From QAMH01 sp964435565 (GTDB taxonomy: Bacteria; Actinomycetota; Coriobacteriia; Coriobacteriales; QAMH01), in contig CAYSZR010000047.1 of the NCBI GenBank assembly GCA_964435565.1, positions 1 through 14,795 of the forward strand: 14,795 bases of DNA. Direction: 5' to 3'. Shown here in pieces: positions 13,421 to 14,795 of this stretch (its first letter is position 1; each line of letters opens with the position of its first letter). Under the pieces are notes generated by a model that ran no database searches, had not been told where the DNA came from, and worked only from the letters and a program-made list of their open reading frames with translations. A program made the translations under genes and the position numbers.

Positions 13421-14734
13421 ATGGCAACTGCTCTCTATATATCCGATGTCCATGGCGAATACGATATGTTCGCGCATATATTGCAGACGCACCGGCATGT
13501 CGACCGAGTACATCTTATCGGCGATATCTATGATCGCGGACCTGCACCGCATAAGATCATGGACTTACTCATAGACACGCCGAATATTGACGTGCAGTGG
13601 GGAAACCATGACATAGTCTGGATGGGTGCCTCGCTTGGTCAGCGCGGATGCATCGCACATGTTGTGCGCAATTGCGCTCGTTACGGCAATCTCGATATTT
13701 TGACCGGCCCCTATGGCATGGATATCAAGCCGCTCGTGGATTTTGCGCTCAAGGCTTATGCCGATGACCCCTGCGACGCCTTCGGTCTCAAGGGCAATCC
13801 CGGTTTGTCGCCCCAGGAACTCGAAACGAATATTAAGATCCAGAAGGCGATGGCGGTCCTGCAGTTCAAAGTCGAGGGCAAGATTATCGACGATAACCCA
13901 GGCTTCGGCCTCGAAGATCGCAAGCTTTTAGACAAGATCGATTACGAGCATGCCACTGTCCCTGTCGATGGTGTTGTCTACGAAATGACCGATACGTATT
14001 TTCCGACGGTCGACCGCGACGATCCTTATGCGCTTACTTCTGAAGAGGAGCAGGTCATGCAGGCTCTCGAGCATGCATTCACAAGCTGCACGATACTGCA
14101 GGAACATATACGGTTTCTGCTCGAGGCTGGCAGTCTTTACAAGATCGCAGAGGGCAATCTGCTGCTCCACGCCTGTGTTCCGCTCGATGACGACGGAAGC
14201 TTGAAAGAGGTCGATGTTTTCGGAACGACCTGCAAGGGCAAGACGCTTTATGACACTATGCAGGAGTGGGTATATAAAGCATTTCGCTCGAATAGTGAAA
14301 CAGAGCGTCGATGCGGGCGGGATATGATTTGGTATCTATGGCTCGGCCAAGGCTCACCGCTATTTGCGAAGAGCAAAATGGCGACATTTGAGATTTACCT
14401 GTGTAAAGACAAGGCGGCTCGCAAAGAAATCAAGAATCCGTTTTACAGCATGTTTGAGCAAAGTGCCCCTTACGAGAATATCTTCAGGGACTTCTGCCTT
14501 GATCCAGATACGTCCCGAATCATATGTGGACATGTGCCTGTTAAGGTCAAAGATGGCGAAGACCCGGTTAAAGCTGGGGGCCGAGTTATCTGCATTGACG
14601 GGGGCATGTCTGCTGCATACCAAAAGACAACGGGTATAGCAGGTTATGCGTTGGAAAATGACGGCCAAAACCTTATGCTTCTCTCGCTTGATACCGATCG
14701 AAACGCTACCTCCCGACTGATAGCCGCTCGTTAA
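13421..14734 (+). CDS. fbp: Fructose-1,6-bisphosphatase class III, short form
   Basis: The protein has 437 residues. It hydrolyses fructose-1,6-bisphosphate in gluconeogenesis. The metallophosphatase motifs are complete: SDVHGE (Asp9, His11), GDIYDRGPAP (Asp35, Asp38) and WGNHDIVWMG (Asn62, His63). Downstream it matches class III enzymes closely in MAVLQFKVEG, MIWYLWLG, ICGHVPVKVKDGEDP and VICIDGG-MSAAYQ. The classical Bacillus enzyme has about 670 residues. This one lacks the N-terminal leader, the long helical insert between the SDxHGE and GDIYDRG motifs, and the extended C-terminus. Start: ATG 13421 lies 5 bases after AAGGAG. The frame is open further upstream, but only inside rsmB. The gene is 35 bases after rsmB and probably in the same transcript. 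Confidence 0.92.
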   Translation: MATALYISDVHGEYDMFAHILQTHRHVDRVHLIGDIYDRGPAPHKIMDLLIDTPNIDVQWGNHDIVWMGASLGQRGCIAHVVRNCARYGNLDILTGPYGMDIKPLVDFALKAYADDPCDAFGLKGNPGLSPQELETNIKIQKAMAVLQFKVEGKIIDDNPGFGLEDRKLLDKIDYEHATVPVDGVVYEMTDTYFPTVDRDDPYALTSEEEQVMQALEHAFTSCTILQEHIRFLLEAGSLYKIAEGNLLLHACVPLDDDGSLKEVDVFGTTCKGKTLYDTMQEWVYKAFRSNSETERRCGRDMIWYLWLGQGSPLFAKSKMATFEIYLCKDKAARKEIKNPFYSMFEQSAPYENIFRDFCLDPDTSRIICGHVPVKVKDGEDPVKAGGRVICIDGGMSAAYQKTTGIAGYALENDGQNLMLLSLDTDRNATSRLIAAR

Positions 14735-14741
14735 CACCTCA

Positions 14742-14795
14742 AAATCATACAAACAGTCAGCAAAATCGCGAAAATCGCGACTGTTTGTATGATTT
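14742..14795 (+). terminator. Perfect 17-bp inverted repeat after fbp, likely terminator
   Basis: aaatcatacaaacagtc (14742-14758) is exactly complementary to 14779-14795, with a 20-base loop. The loop holds a tandem copy of AAAATCGCG (14762-14770 and 14771-14779) and a small inner stem, GCGA-aaa-TCGC (14768-14778). It starts 7 bases after the fbp stop, has A-rich and T-rich outer ends, and reaches the window edge, so the following bases and any further pairing are not visible. A terminator is the simplest reading. An operator for the next gene or the end of a mobile element cannot be excluded. Confidence 0.6.

Noticed and set aside
14742..14795. CRISPR repeat
   Set aside because: Only one inverted repeat with a short loop is visible. 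There are no regularly spaced direct repeats of CRISPR length and no cas genes.

Overview
The window reads as chromosomal DNA of a moderately GC-rich Gram-positive gut-type actinobacterium, most likely class Coriobacteriia, order Eggerthellales. This is an inference from three things: a Tat signal fused to a lipobox, a class III (Firmicutes-type) fructose-bisphosphatase, and an envelope and redox gene style typical of that group. No rRNA, tRNA, CRISPR array, transposase or phage gene was seen. Gene density is high and no stretch over 300 bases lacks a gene.

Layout. Positions 1-101 hold the last 32 codons of a membrane protein. Positions 123-662 (minus) encode an exported RidA-family lipoprotein, facing away from a small four-helix membrane protein of the HsmA type (911-1273, plus). 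Next come a hybrid sensor histidine kinase with a solute-binding sensor domain (1412-3538) and a family-9 carbohydrate-binding-like lipoprotein (3614-4327). They are on the same strand, 75 bases apart, and look like a sensing and surface-binding pair. Three minus-strand genes follow: a GNAT acetyltransferase (4382-4864), a PAS-like/GAF/GGDEF diguanylate cyclase (4944-6437) and a DUF4405 membrane cytochrome with a serine-rich, cysteine-ended extracytoplasmic tail (6563-7462). A very stable hairpin separates the last two. An arylamine N-acetyltransferase (7655-8428, plus) converges on a stand-alone NAD(P)HX epimerase (8444-9136, minus). The right-hand third is a plus-strand housekeeping run: a PF06541 membrane protein (9240-10556), then def, fmt, an rsmB-like gene and fbp. 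The def-fmt-rsmB part is a conserved translation cluster (fMet-tRNA formylation, deformylation, rRNA methylation), with fmt and rsmB overlapping by 8 bases. The window ends in a perfect 17-bp inverted repeat just after fbp.

Most unusual content. The DUF4405 protein has two HX13H pairs placed to hold two hemes across the membrane, and a four-cysteine motif on a flexible tail outside. The exported RidA homologue appears to lack the family's catalytic glutamate. The RsmB and Fbp homologues are both markedly shorter than their classical relatives, missing specific domains while keeping the catalytic motifs. I see no complete, clearly new multi-gene system. The DUF4405 protein and the kinase/lipoprotein pair are the best leads.
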